37,381 bases of DNA. Origin: Apostichopus californicus (taxonomy: Eukaryota; Echinodermata; Holothuroidea; Aspidochirotida; Stichopodidae). Positions within the stretch are counted from its first letter, which is position 1; each line of letters opens with the position of its first letter. The stretch is taken from positions 1,605 to 38,985 of the forward strand of contig JAIPMN010002502.1 of NCBI GenBank assembly GCA_020650975.1, written 5' to 3'. The notes under the pieces were generated by a model. The model did no database searches. It was not told the origin of the DNA and saw nothing but the letters and a program-made list of their open reading frames with translations. Shown here one piece after another: positions 20,300-32,600 of the stretch. The position numbers and the translations under genes are program-made.

Positions 20300-20472
20300 T
20301 TGGTAAAGACATTGAGTGTTCAATTGAGTGTTTCAGTTGAGTGTTCAATTAAGACATTGAGTGTTCAATTGAGTGTTTCAATTGAGTATTTCAATTGAGT
20401 AATCAATCAAGTGTTCAATTGAGTGTTCAATCAAGACATTGAGTGTTCAAAGACATTGAGTGTTCAATCAGA
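20300..20472. repeat. Tandem repeat of ATTGAGTGTTCA in the EIF3E 3'UTR
   Basis: About ten degenerate copies of a 12 to 14-bp unit ATTGAGTGTTCA(A), some with TTTCA or an interposed AGACA. It starts 207 bases after the stop codon and would be part of the mature mRNA. Confidence 0.85.
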
Positions 20473-20847
20473 AGGCAGTCAGTTTAGAGTGCTCTGTCAG
20501 GGATGATGAGGACTGTCTAATAGATTTAGAATTTCATGTAACTATCCCATCTCTCTGACAGGAGGCTCATTCTTGAGCTTCATTCTTGTTTTTATGATTC
20601 CCTTATAGCTACCCCACTCTTTTCTGCTCTGGGGTCGGTTTGTCTTCATCTATCGAGGAGTAGTTTTTAGTCTTTAAATTTAAAGGAATTGTCTAAGAGT
20701 CGTTAAACAAAGATAAGTTGTATTTTATGTGTTGGGTAGAAAAATGTGTTATTTTTATTAAGTATTAGGGGTTGCTGAATTGCAACTTGATAAGTTTAGG
20801 AAGTGTCTATGTATTTGACTTGATTCTCCACAATGACTGGGTATCAA

Positions 20848-20853
20848 AATAAA
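20848..20853 (+). other. Candidate EIF3E poly(A) signal
   Basis: AATAAA in an AT-rich setting, 755 bases after the stop. Others at 21562, 21577 and 21660 are equally possible. Confidence 0.35.
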
Positions 20854-22855
20854 CCATAATTAATAATTAATATAGGTGAGAGTATTCCTTGCATGATATT
20901 ATTGAATTTGTCTGAACCACATCTTACCAATGAAATCCTTTGGTATCGGTATCTGTGGTATGGTATCTGTGTTTAACTGTTATCATAGTGCAATACAATT
21001 AGTGTGGCAGGGATCAGAAGGGAAAGGGAGGTGGTGGTGGTGGGGAGATTTGATGAAACATTGATCATGGATTTGTAGAGTCAGCTGCTTTTTCTGCTGA
21101 ATTCCTGTTTCTGCAACAGGTTTAATTTAAGTAGAGTAATGAAGTAAATGCAACCTGTAAGTTTAACATGTGACACCTTAATATTGCTCAGGCATATTTT
21201 AACGGGTTCCTCAGTTCCTTGGGCAAAGTGTGAAACTGTCATTTGGATCTGTAATCTCTGCATCATTTACTGCTAAGTTTACACCAATAACCACATTTTC
21301 AAGCCTGATCACATCGGTTAACGTCATAACAGCAATGCATACTGATATAGTTTACTGATATAGTTTACAGATATGTGAAGCAACATTTGAAAGCTTATAT
21401 GCTATGTGTTATAGGCTCAACCATTGAGATCTTAGGTATTAGTGTTGAACTATCAGTTTCATTTCCCTTGAGAAAGGAAACTTCCTAACTTGTATTATCC
21501 ATACATGTTAAAGAGTTTTTGGAATATTCTGCATATAAACATAAGTCACAAGTTAGAGGTTAATAAATTTTTCAAGAATAAATTTACTTAAGATCTTTGT
21601 TTTAGCTTGTATTATTTGGATTTTCCTTTGTTGTTTACAGTGCATCTCCTACAACCAATAATAAACACATGTTAAGCTTCCAGACTTTTTTATCATTTGT
21701 TTGATATTAACAGCCAGTCTTGTGAGTAATTTGGGAACTGGAGGCTACCTATTAGAATTTACATACCTACATACACAATGATAACGTGGCAAAAACGATT
21801 TGTTTACAATTAACTTATGAATATGTATCTTGTATTTTACAACATAACCATGTATCCTGAGGTGACAATGGTTAAGCAAAAGCCAACATTACATCAAGCA
21901 AACTCATTAAACTCAAGTCAAAGTCATTTCATGTCAAACTATCTACAAACACAGTAGAATACAACATAAACAAATGATGCCAGTGTCCCCTTTTATATAA
22001 TCGATCAATGTGAAAACAAAATTAGACAAAATACAAACTTGCTTTACCAGAAATGCATGAAACGTTACACAAACCTGTTGTAGTTGAAAATGATGCAATC
22101 CAAATATGAACAAAGTACCTTAAACATTACACTTAGATATAGAATATGAATCCTGTCCTATCATCACACTTAAAACCATATTTTGATTTTTGTGTGACAC
22201 TTACCAAGCCATTTAATACTTGCACTTAACTTGAGTCAATCTATGAGATTTCCTAGTACCCCACACTACAGTATACTACTCCTGATCTGTAACTTTATAA
22301 GTAGCATAATCCGAAATAATTTTACAGACTAAGGGAACCAGATTTAATAATAAAAAAAAAACCCTCAAAGAACCTTTGAGCTGAATGCAACATTTCCATT
22401 AGAGCTATGTATGAAATGTTTTTCGGAAGTCTCATAATCTTGAAGTAGTGAGATTAATTACAATAGAGAATTGTTGTTGCACCCCCTTTGCTGACATCTA
22501 CACGGCTTACAATGAACAATTACAGCCCTTTCACATTACACATACAACATAGAATACATTCATCAATCACTGTAGCTATGATGTTACATAGTTATTGAAA
22601 TCATCACAAAGAAAACCAATACAATGTGCACTTTCCATAAGATTCAATCTGATCAAAAACTGAGTATTTTACAGAATTATACCAATTACCAGCCCATAGT
22701 AGTTTAGTCTGGAGATCTGGCTTTGGAATCTACTATTTTTTTCTTTCATCCAAAACAAAGAAAAACATGTTTTTGTACATTTACTAGTAATCCAAATATT
22801 TGGTACAGTGAGAGAAACAAAATATCAGACCATAGCAGTACACCAACAACTTAAG

Positions 22856-22861
22856 TTTATT
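22856..22861 (-). other. Candidate PPT1 poly(A) signal
   Basis: TTTATT on the plus strand, AATAAA on the minus strand, 642 bases past the PPT1 stop codon. Confidence 0.35.
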
Positions 22862-23502
22862 TGCTTTAGCATCTACTTCCTATTCTCCTGTAGTAATGAA
22901 CAATTGCTATGTAAACATGTTACGTAAGTATTAACATACGTCATGTAATTAACTAGTTACAGTTCATGATTAAACTTCCCCACATCTTACTAGAGCCAGG
23001 TTCTACATCAACTCTGGTTTTCTTCTTGTTCCCAAAGGTGTGATTTGTGGGTAATTAGCCTCAGCAAATCTTAACAATAACATCTTCAGTTCCCAATTCT
23101 CATTTGCAAAGTAAACAAGGCTTTGTACCAGCTGCAGTGAAACGAGTCACGACTTAAGGTGCTAAAATTTCACTTTTATATTTGCAAGGAAGAAATGGTG
23201 CAACAACTAGCTGCTTATAAGACATATGCTGGTAACTTAGAAGATGTTAACCAATAATTCTACAACTGTTCAATCAGTGAAGCTCACTTCCTTGTCAAAG
23301 GAACCTTTTTCCTTTTAACTCTTGGCTCTGTGAGTCTTTTAAGTAATGAAAGCGCTACACTCTTACACAAAAATGACCAATTTTTTGAAAATTTGGTACA
23401 TTCTAAATTTAAATCTATCCAGGCCTATAATTAATGCATAAGATTTAAAATTAAGTCTCCTTTGGAGTATCATGAGTAGAATACATTGTATGCTGTTCTT
23501 CT

Positions 23503-23637
23503 TCATGTTGAGGTTGAGTTGAAGTAAGGGATTAGGTTAGTAACAAACCAATCTGTAGAGATTTGAAGATGATCTGTTGGTGAACTCAGGAATACCAGCT
23601 TACCAGCCTTATCCATTGCTTGCAGACCAAGCTTATC
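23503..23637 (-). CDS. PPT1: PPT1 exon 8 (residues 255-298, stop)
   Basis: Encodes [20 protein letters not shown] then [20 protein letters not shown] and STST. Catalytic His is in TDHLQ. Vertebrates end at IIPFLG; here a NSTST tail with a possible glycosylation sequon is added. Acceptor TTTTTCTTGCAG. Confidence 0.95.
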   Translation of the reverse strand, partial: DKLGLQAMDKAGKLVFLSSPTDHLQISTDWFVTNLIPYFNSTST

Positions 23638-26600
23638 CTGCAAGAAAAAACAAAATAGATGGGCAAACTAAAGAACAAATTCTTTGTTACTTTTGGTACA
23701 AATAGGATCTGTTATGAATATTGGAGAGTTATGATGACCCAAGATAAAGTTCAACAGCAGGCAAAATGCTTCCCCTACCTTACCTCTCTCATCCCCTCCA
23801 AATAATTCCCCATTTCATTACATTACCACACAGATGACCCAATACTGATTAAGAATTACATACCCATATGACAGATTGCAATGTAAGTTAAAAACAATGA
23901 TCATCTCTTTGGTACATAAAAAAAAACACGATGTAGCATTTACACAGAACAAAAACACTAGTTACTTGAGATTGAATTCAGTGATAAGATTACAATGATA
24001 TGTGACCAGCTGCCTCACATTAAGACCACGTTACCTCCCACGCTGTAAACCTGGAGATTCCCCTGAGAAAAAAACCTGGATACGTAAACAAAACACTCTT
24101 AGTCAAATAAACCTTAAGGTTTTTACATTAAATATCCACATGTTCATGTAAATTTGTATAACTGGATATGGAGGTCTCCCCGTGAGATGGTACATAAACC
24201 TGTGTATTACTGGATATGAAGATCTCCCCATGAGGATGGTACATAAACCTGTGTATTACTGGATATGGAGATCTCCCCATGAGATGGTTCATAAACCTGT
24301 GTGAGGTCCCCCCATGAGATGGTACATAAACCTGTGTATTACTGGTTATGGAGATCTCCCCATGAGATGGTACATAAACCTGTGTGAGGTCCCCCCATGA
24401 GATGGTACATACACCTGTGTATTACTGGATATGGAGATCTCCCCATGAGGATGGTTCATAAACCTGCAAGTTTTACGGTGAAACAGTGAGAGTTGTCAGG
24501 TATTGTAAGATAGATTTACCTTCAAATAGAGATCGCTCTCCCTTAAGGTGTACAGTTCCTCTGCTTGTCCTGGTTTATAGAAGCCAAACCACTGAGAAAA
24601 ATAAAACATTATATTATAAATTCAAGAGAAGGGATGAAAGCTGCAGCTTGTTGCATTTCTACTTTATTATAGTCCTAATTTATACCCTAAATATGTCTCA
24701 AATGCAACATTTCAGGTCTAACCATTCAATTTTAGGAAGGACTGAAGACCCCTCTGCGAAGACCACACCCTCTTCTACATAAAACCTTTCTTTCGCCTCT
24801 GGTCCCTCCACAAAGGTCAGTGGGAGAAAATTTGACCCTCCCCCACACCCCCCCCCCCTTCCCTTTGAAATCTTGTGCATGCCACTGATCATTAAACAAG
24901 TCACAAGAAGGAAGTATTAAAATTGTAAATATTCATAACTCCGGCTGATTCCCATTATGTGGTGTTGCTTCATTGATATTTTAAAATGCACATCCTCTAA
25001 TCGGTTCAAATTTATGTTACATATAATCTTTACACTTGAACCTTTCCATTGATGTATGGCACATTGTATTATTTTCTTATGCGACTCGGTGAACCTTGGA
25101 TCAAACCTAGCACTTTTAGACAAGGAATTTGCTCTTTTCTCAAAGATGCCTATAGCGCTCACGTGACTGCAGGTCACCCTGTGACGTACATGTGCGGAGT
25201 TGGTTGAGGAAAACTTTCGATCAAGCTATTCACTGCAGCACTAACACTACGCCGATACGACACACTGTCATACTGTTAAAATCAAAATGCCAATGAATTG
25301 TGTAGTAGGAGGTTGCAAAAACACTTCTGAAGACCAAAATTTAAGTTTCTTACGTTTCTCAGTCATAGAGGCCCTCTAAAGGTAAAGTCTCCCTAATTTC
25401 ACTATATATGCCTAAACTCATTAGCCATGTTTGCCTTGTTATTCTAATCTGCATTGTCAATTGTTTATCTTCGGCCGTGATTTACCCCATAGGTGCAGGA
25501 AAATATAGATCATGTTACAAAAGAGAGTTGTACACTGCTACACAAGACCCTGTGTGACTTAGTTCTCTTTAGCAGAACCAACGACACTACGCAAGGAGCT
25601 GACTTAGTGATGTACACTAACACTTACGGACGATATATATTGTAGGCATGTATATATTGTACTGAGACGGTAAAAGCTTTTAAATTTTTTAACTTTTGAA
25701 ACTCGTATATGGAATATGGAATCTATCAGGCGTTTTTTTTTAGCGTGGTGTTCCCTTCACTTGTGTACTGCTCTCTTGAAGCTGTGACTTTCTGAAAGCC
25801 TTTATGGCAGCTTTATGGCAGCTTTACATTTTGTGGATTCGATTAATATTGCATCCACTGACTGGAAACAAACTGCAAACACGATTAAATGCAACAACAA
25901 ATGAAGAAATATCTGAGATGTTGACATATTACACAAGCTAGGCATTTCAATTGCGGCAAGACCCCTATATCGTACGGCACAGTATGTATACTGGCCTATA
26001 ATAGCAACTAATCTTACAAATAATGACCAGACGTTGAGGCAGTTTTTCAACAATGATTTTACTTTAATTGAAGAATTGCTGCCCAAAATGAGTTAACCAA
26101 TGTGTGAACAATTCTAACAAATATTTCTTTTCTCTTTTAGCTGCATGTTTTTTGGAAGAGTGAATTTAATGAAAGGTTTACTTTCTTACGAGAACCACGT
26201 GGAAAGTCCATTGTTATTGTTTCGCTTTCGTGTTACACTCCGCACAATGACGTCGCACTGTGACATGTACGTTCATGAGCTTTTACGCATCAAACAATAC
26301 TTTAATAGTATTATAAAGGTTCAACTGCTAATGTACTTAAGTTTGTGGAAAGTCCATTGTTATTGTTTCGCGTACGCAGTACACTCCGCAGAACTTCCAT
26401 GACCTGTACATTCACAAGCTTTTACGCATCACGTTTCTGGTCAGTGAGAATCTGCTAACTTTGACATCAAATATCTCTAAATTACTGTCTCTCTCGACTA
26501 AACAGGAACCACAGTATTGTTTGTGTACGAAAATACTTTAGAACGAAGCCAAAAGAAAGGATTTTTTTTTTCGCCTCCTGCTATGCATGTTAACATACCA

Positions 26601-29600
26601 GCACTCTGTACGATTTGCTCACATAAAAATATTAACATTACAGCGATTCTTACCTCTGACTCTTTTGGTTGTACCATTGTATCTTCTGAGAACATGACCA
26701 TTACAAACTTATTCAGCTTCTGCAGGTTCGTTTTGTAATCTTTGTTCACAGTCTACAGCAAAAAGAAAAATAATTTACAGTTGTTAAACTCTTTCTATAA
26801 CTTACATGGTTTTACTATCATTAACTAGTCTTTATTATTGTAGGTGATATGAATTAATATATAACAGCTACCAATGTCAAACGTGTTAATATTTTATGTA
26901 CTGAATATTTTATCTCTTGTACAGCACTACTCAATCTTCCTTACGAGTAATAAGCATGTTAATCACACGACTACCGTCACTGACAATATTAAATCAACTA
27001 TTTATTGCTATTTCTCATTTTCTCTCACACGGATTGCAAGTTGATCCAAGAAGTTATATCATAAGTTCGAGCATTCTCTCTACGACAGGGGTGGGCTACC
27101 TTTTTGGATGAATGGGCCAGATATAAGGAGTGAAAAATTGACTGGGCCGCACCTAACCAAGGACCTGCTGTTGACTTCAAACCTTTCAAGCAATAAATGT
27201 AGGTGTGTGTACTTAATCTGTATTCTCAAAAACATAATGTCAATACAGAACAGTTGATAATTAATGGGGATAATAGGCCTAACTGACAACATCATTAGTG
27301 CCGATAAATTTTAAGTAGCTAGCTCGTTTTTGTGATGATGTAAAAAAGATTTTTTTTCTTTTTCTTGAGACATCTCACGGGCCGCAAAAAATCACTGGCG
27401 GGCCGTATGTGGCCCGCGGGCCGTAGGTTGCCCACCCCTGCTCTACAATGAAAACTTACCATTTCTTGATTGATGTCTGCTAAGAATACACTCGCTGTCC
27501 GGTATTCTTCTTCATTCAGAGGATCGTGCCAGTATTCAGCTTGGACAATACTATGATATGATGAAATGATAATTGAGTTGATCTACCACTGCCAAACAGG
27601 CCACATAAACCAGAATATATAACATAGCAAACACATCTATAGCTTATTACAGCAAAACAGATCCAGAGAAGCTTGTACTTTTCTTAAATAAATTTGACAA
27701 ATAAGTTTGAAAAAATTTGTGACATAAGTTTGATAAATTTTGGACAATGTAAATATCAGAAGCCCACAACCACACAGTTCATTCAAGATCCATATTAATA
27801 TTATTAAATGATCGTGAAAAGGTTGCAAATATTGCCAACAATACTCATTGCATGTGATAAATACTACATATGGAAGGTGTTAAGGGGCTGAAACAAGTAA
27901 ACGCAAAGGTAAATCTACATATTTGGTTTAATGTCCAATAAATTGAAGACCAAATTCATGAAGCTGCTAAATCATAAATCACACTGCTCTGCTCTAAAAT
28001 GTGTTTAGAAAACTGGCTTTGATTATTGATATTAATAACACTGCTGTAGACTTGAAAAGAATAATTTCCATTAGCACTTGTTAGACGGGAGTTGACAAAT
28101 ACAACTTGAATTTTTTTTTAATTGATCTTTGATATCATTAATGTTATTGCTGATGACATAGGAGTATATCTCACATGCCATAAATGTGGATAACATCACA
28201 ACTGGCAGTGTCTGCTGTGTTACTCCCACAAGAGAGACAACAAACTTTAAAAATAAATGAAACTTGAAGAATACTAACCTGTCCTGAATGAATCTTCATT
28301 TGTAAATGTTTGCAAACATCAGGAATTCCATTGGAAGAAAGATGGTAAAGAAAGCAAAACAATGAATTATTTGTTGGAGGAATGTCTAGAATTATTAAAC
28401 CAACTAATGTAGAAAAATAAGAAGGAAATGATATAAGCATTCCCACATACTTATGACTACAGTACTAGAGTATGTAAAGCAAGCTTTCCCTAACTTTATC
28501 CCCCGATGAACCCCCTGTGGATGTCAGAGTTGTCCACGAAGTTACGAACCCCCAACTTTTTAAGACAAAATCTGAGTCATTATTATACTATAATACGCAT
28601 AATAGTGCTTCGTAAAAGATCAAGTTCATAGTGTAATATTGTAATGAAAAAAAAGAAGAAGAGATGAACAAATATTTATTTGGAAACTTCAAGATCAGAT
28701 CAGCTCTTTATCTTCACGACGTACTGTCATGTGTACACCAACTTCACTTAAGTCATGCGGCCTGTGTCTGTTTCATAATTAAGTTATTTATCATTTGCAC
28801 GGTACGGTACTACTATGGCAACATATGTGCGTATGGAACGCGAAAAGAGTTTGTCGATATGTACGACTTTTGTACATTACTAAATTATATGATACATCAG
28901 ATTTTAGTTCAACAAAAATACTCTAGTTTTGACTTTCAGAAAAGTCTCACGAAACCCCTGGGATGGACTCACGCACCCCCTGGGGGTTCATGCACCCCAG
29001 TTAGGGAACCCCTGATGTAAAGGTTATTATTTGGGTTGAAAGGTACCAGTGGCAGAAGGTATTTGCATTTGATGGCACCAATATCACTCATAGCTTGGAA
29101 GCATGTCAATTTTGAAACAGGTACATTACTAGTCTCCATAAACTACCAATTAATGGTATCAAATCTTACATAGCAGTTACAAATCAACAATAAATTGTCT
29201 AGACACATTTGTAGAAATAAACAAGAGCTCTCAAAGAAATACTTTTTAAAATTAAAACAAGAACATCAAATTACACATGTCAGAAACAAGAACAAACAGA
29301 ATAAACTGGAACATGCGATTTGATTGGCTGTGCATCAGGCTACAAGCAGCTAACTGGTTAAGATCTGTATCAATAACATAAATCTCACTTGATGTAAGCT
29401 CCAACATTAAGAAGCTTCCTAACATAGTCACACAAGGTGCTGCTGTTTCCAGGACAGTGTGGAAGTCCATACACTCCTTGGTGTTGCCCCCCAACAGAGA
29501 TCAGGTTACGCATGGGAGGTGATGGGCACCTCTGAGCTACAGCACGTCTGAAATACAAAGAATTCATTTCTTCAAAGTCAGTTTTGATAAACGGGTAATT

Positions 29601-32600
29601 AACATTGCAAAATGGTCAAATTGCTGTACAAGTCCAAACATGTATACCAGTTTTTTACACAGCAACCATACTACTGTATGTTGTAAGAGCCAAATTCATA
29701 GCATTAAACCAGAAAACGAAAATGTTAAGTGGTTCTGATGTCTAAACATATTCATAGTGTGGTAAGCCATACATACTAATATTCATGAGCACACCAAAAA
29801 GAAGAGCTATTGACTACTGTGGCAACATATAAAGGAAGGTACCAGGAATCAGTTATCATTCTATTCATATCATTCTATCAGTCTATTTAGTGACATAATA
29901 TATCAATAGCCCAATGGGCACTATGGGCACTATGGTTCATTGCTTAAAGGAAGTAAATATTGTTATTGTCAGTCATTTCAATAGTAAAGTAAATACTGAC
30001 ACAAGAGCCCAATCGCACTATCCAATATTGGGTCAAGAAAAACATTGGCTCAAAAAGATTTGGGCCCAAGAAAGTCCAAACAAAAATTTGGTTTGCCTAA
30101 CAAAATGTTGGGGCCAAATGGGCCTTAAGAATTTTGGCCCACATGTACCAGCTATAAACTAACAACTGTATTCAGAGTTTGGATACAATCAAATTTATGG
30201 TTGTGGAGTTATTACAACTGTAAAATTTTGGGCCTTTCCAAAAAATGTTGACCTTAATGGTCCCAAAAATATTCAGCCCAAACAAACTAACTCAAAAATA
30301 TGTTATTCCCAAAAGATTGAACCCAAAAAGATGTGGGCCAAAATGTGCCAAAAAATATTGGACCAAAAAATTCAGACCCAAAGAAGGTGTCCAAGAATGC
30401 AACGCAAAATGTGCCCAGAATCTTTTGGGGGCCCAGACAGTCCAAACAAATTTAGGCCTACATGTACCAGCTATTAACCAACAACTGTATTCCAAGTTTG
30501 GATACAATTCTATTTAAAGTTGTAGAGTTAAGCGATTTTAAATTTTGGCCCTCCCCAAAAAAATTGGGCACAAATCAATGATTGCCCCTAAATTGTTCCA
30601 AAAATATTTGGCGCAAAGAAACTGGCTCAAAAATATTTTTGCCCCCAAACATTAAACCTGAAGAATAGTGGTCCAAATGGTCCCCAAAATATTGCGCCCC
30701 ACAAATTTAGGCCCAAAGAATGTGTCCCAAAATGCATTTGAGGTGGAATTTGAATTTGGGCAACCCAGTCCAAAAATGTCCCGGAAGTTTTTGGGGCACA
30801 GATGGTCCCAAAAAATTTGGGGCCTTATTGTTGTTGCAAAGAACATGTTAATACCATGTGGTCCCAGCATACCAAGTAAAAGCTAAATCGGACATGTATA
30901 TTGCACTGATACTAAAATTACAATACACATAACTTTATAGCTAGTCATTTTCTTTCTGAAAATAATGAAAGAAATTGCCCAGATTCTTTAAGTGTCTGGC
31001 CAAGGAAACTTTCAGTCCTGCATGGAATCTTTCATTGATTACTACTGTATGTATTGTATGTATGTATATGTATGTATGTATGTATTTTAGATCCTCCTGC
31101 AAGCAGAATCTTGCAAAGAAGCCTCATTGGCTTATCAAAGCCGCAAGCTGACCGAAGTCAGTCTCTTAGATTCATATTTAACGTCCATGATTATGAATTG
31201 TCAATTGTCAACAACTCTGTACAGTAACTGGACCACATACATTAATCTTGGAGTGACTCAAACTCAGGACCTTATGATTGAAAGGCACCGGCGATAACCA
31301 CTGAGCTAACACTCTCTTGATATATTTTGATTTGAAGAGGGAAAAAACTGCGAGCAAACTGTACTGCAAGAAGCCTGTGTAGGAAATATGTATAGATCTA
31401 AATCTTGAATAACCGAATTGAGATTAAAATAAGAACACATTGAAACCTGAGAAACAGATGGACAGACAGTTAAAATTGGACAACCAAGCAATGAATTGAG
31501 CAAAAATATTCAGACACTCTAAACTCTGATGTGGATGACAGCAGGTCTGCAAATTTAGCAGCACTGACAACTTACAAGAATTGACCTCCTTGAGAGAACC
31601 CAATGGCATTATATCCATTCTGCAGCTTGGTGTCATTGGCTATGATGTCACATGCCATTTTAATCTGCTTGTTGACATTCAGAAGAAAACCATTAGTGGT
31701 GTCCTAGAAGAAGAAAAAAATGTAACTTAAATTGCCAAAAATTGAAAGTTGTCACAACACAGTTGACAAATCTGCTATAGTCCCATTAATATAAAGATCG
31801 CAATGGATGCAAATTCCTAGCTAAGTTGTAATTTACGCAAGCCTGTTATTTCGGGCTGGTCTTTTCTCCTCATAAATTGACAATCACACCTTTCTTTGTG
31901 CAGATATTACTAGCAGAAAAATTCGAAGAAGCAAACTGGCTTTGTTGATGTGTGTTATCAAGTTCATGTTGCTATGTATAGTAAGGCTACCAGAAAGTCA
32001 TGAACATGAATGGATTGTCATTGTTTTTTCCTCATTCAAATGTTCAGGCAAATACTGTGGTTGCTGTTGAATTCTTGACAGCAAATTAATTGTGGAGCCA
32101 AGCTAGCAAGTTGGCAATAGTGAACAAACATCTACAAAGATGGGATGTATGCTAACTACAAGTTATAACTACTGTAGTGCTTATCTCAACAATACCATTA
32201 CCAATCATAGGAGAGTGAACAAACATCTACAAATATAGGATGTATGCTAACTACATGTTATAACTAGTGCTTACCTCAACAATACCATTACCAATCATAA
32301 GAGAGTGAACAAACATCTACAAAGATAGGATGTATGCTAACTACAAGTTATAACTACTGTAGTGCTTATCTCAACAATACCATTACCAATCATAGGAGAG
32401 TGAACAAACATCTACAAATATAGGATGTATGCTAACTACATGTTATAACTAGTGCTTACCTCAACAATACCATTACCAATCATAAGAGAGTGAACAAACA
32501 TCTACAAAGATAGGATGTATGCTAACTACAAGTTATAACTAGTGCTTACCTCAACAATACCATTACCAATCATGAGAGAGTGAACAAACATCTACAAATA

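Larger units (their letters stand above)
20094..23502. other. 3'UTRs and gap between convergent EIF3E and PPT1
   Basis: EIF3E transcription should end here. AATAAA occurs at 20848-20853, 21562-21567, 21577-21582 and 21660-21665. For PPT1 on the minus strand, AATAAA occurs at 22861-22856, about 640 bp past its stop. No coding exon is recognised. A minisatellite lies at 20300-20472. Which poly(A) signals are used is unknown. Confidence 0.6.
24592..26653 (-). other. PPT1 intron 6
   Basis: Holds a transposon end at 24790-24887, a THAP-domain start at 25287-25379 on the opposite strand, and a diverged direct repeat at 26201-26290 / 26347-26432. The rest is unassigned. Confidence 0.7.
29548..31575 (-). 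other. PPT1 intron 3
   Basis: Contains the CCCAAAA-word tract at 29990-30870 and a tRNA-derived SINE at 31060-31316. Confidence 0.8.

Noticed and set aside
26145-26402. 85-codon open frame at 26145 as a further exon of the THAP relic
   Set aside because: No zinc ligand or transposase motif is visible and it contains half of a direct repeat; the link is unproven.
30245-30886. Open frames on both strands rich in Phe, Gly, Pro and Lys, as a repetitive protein gene
   Set aside because: Openness follows from the CCCAAAA word structure on both strands; frames are short, without splice sites or family resemblance.
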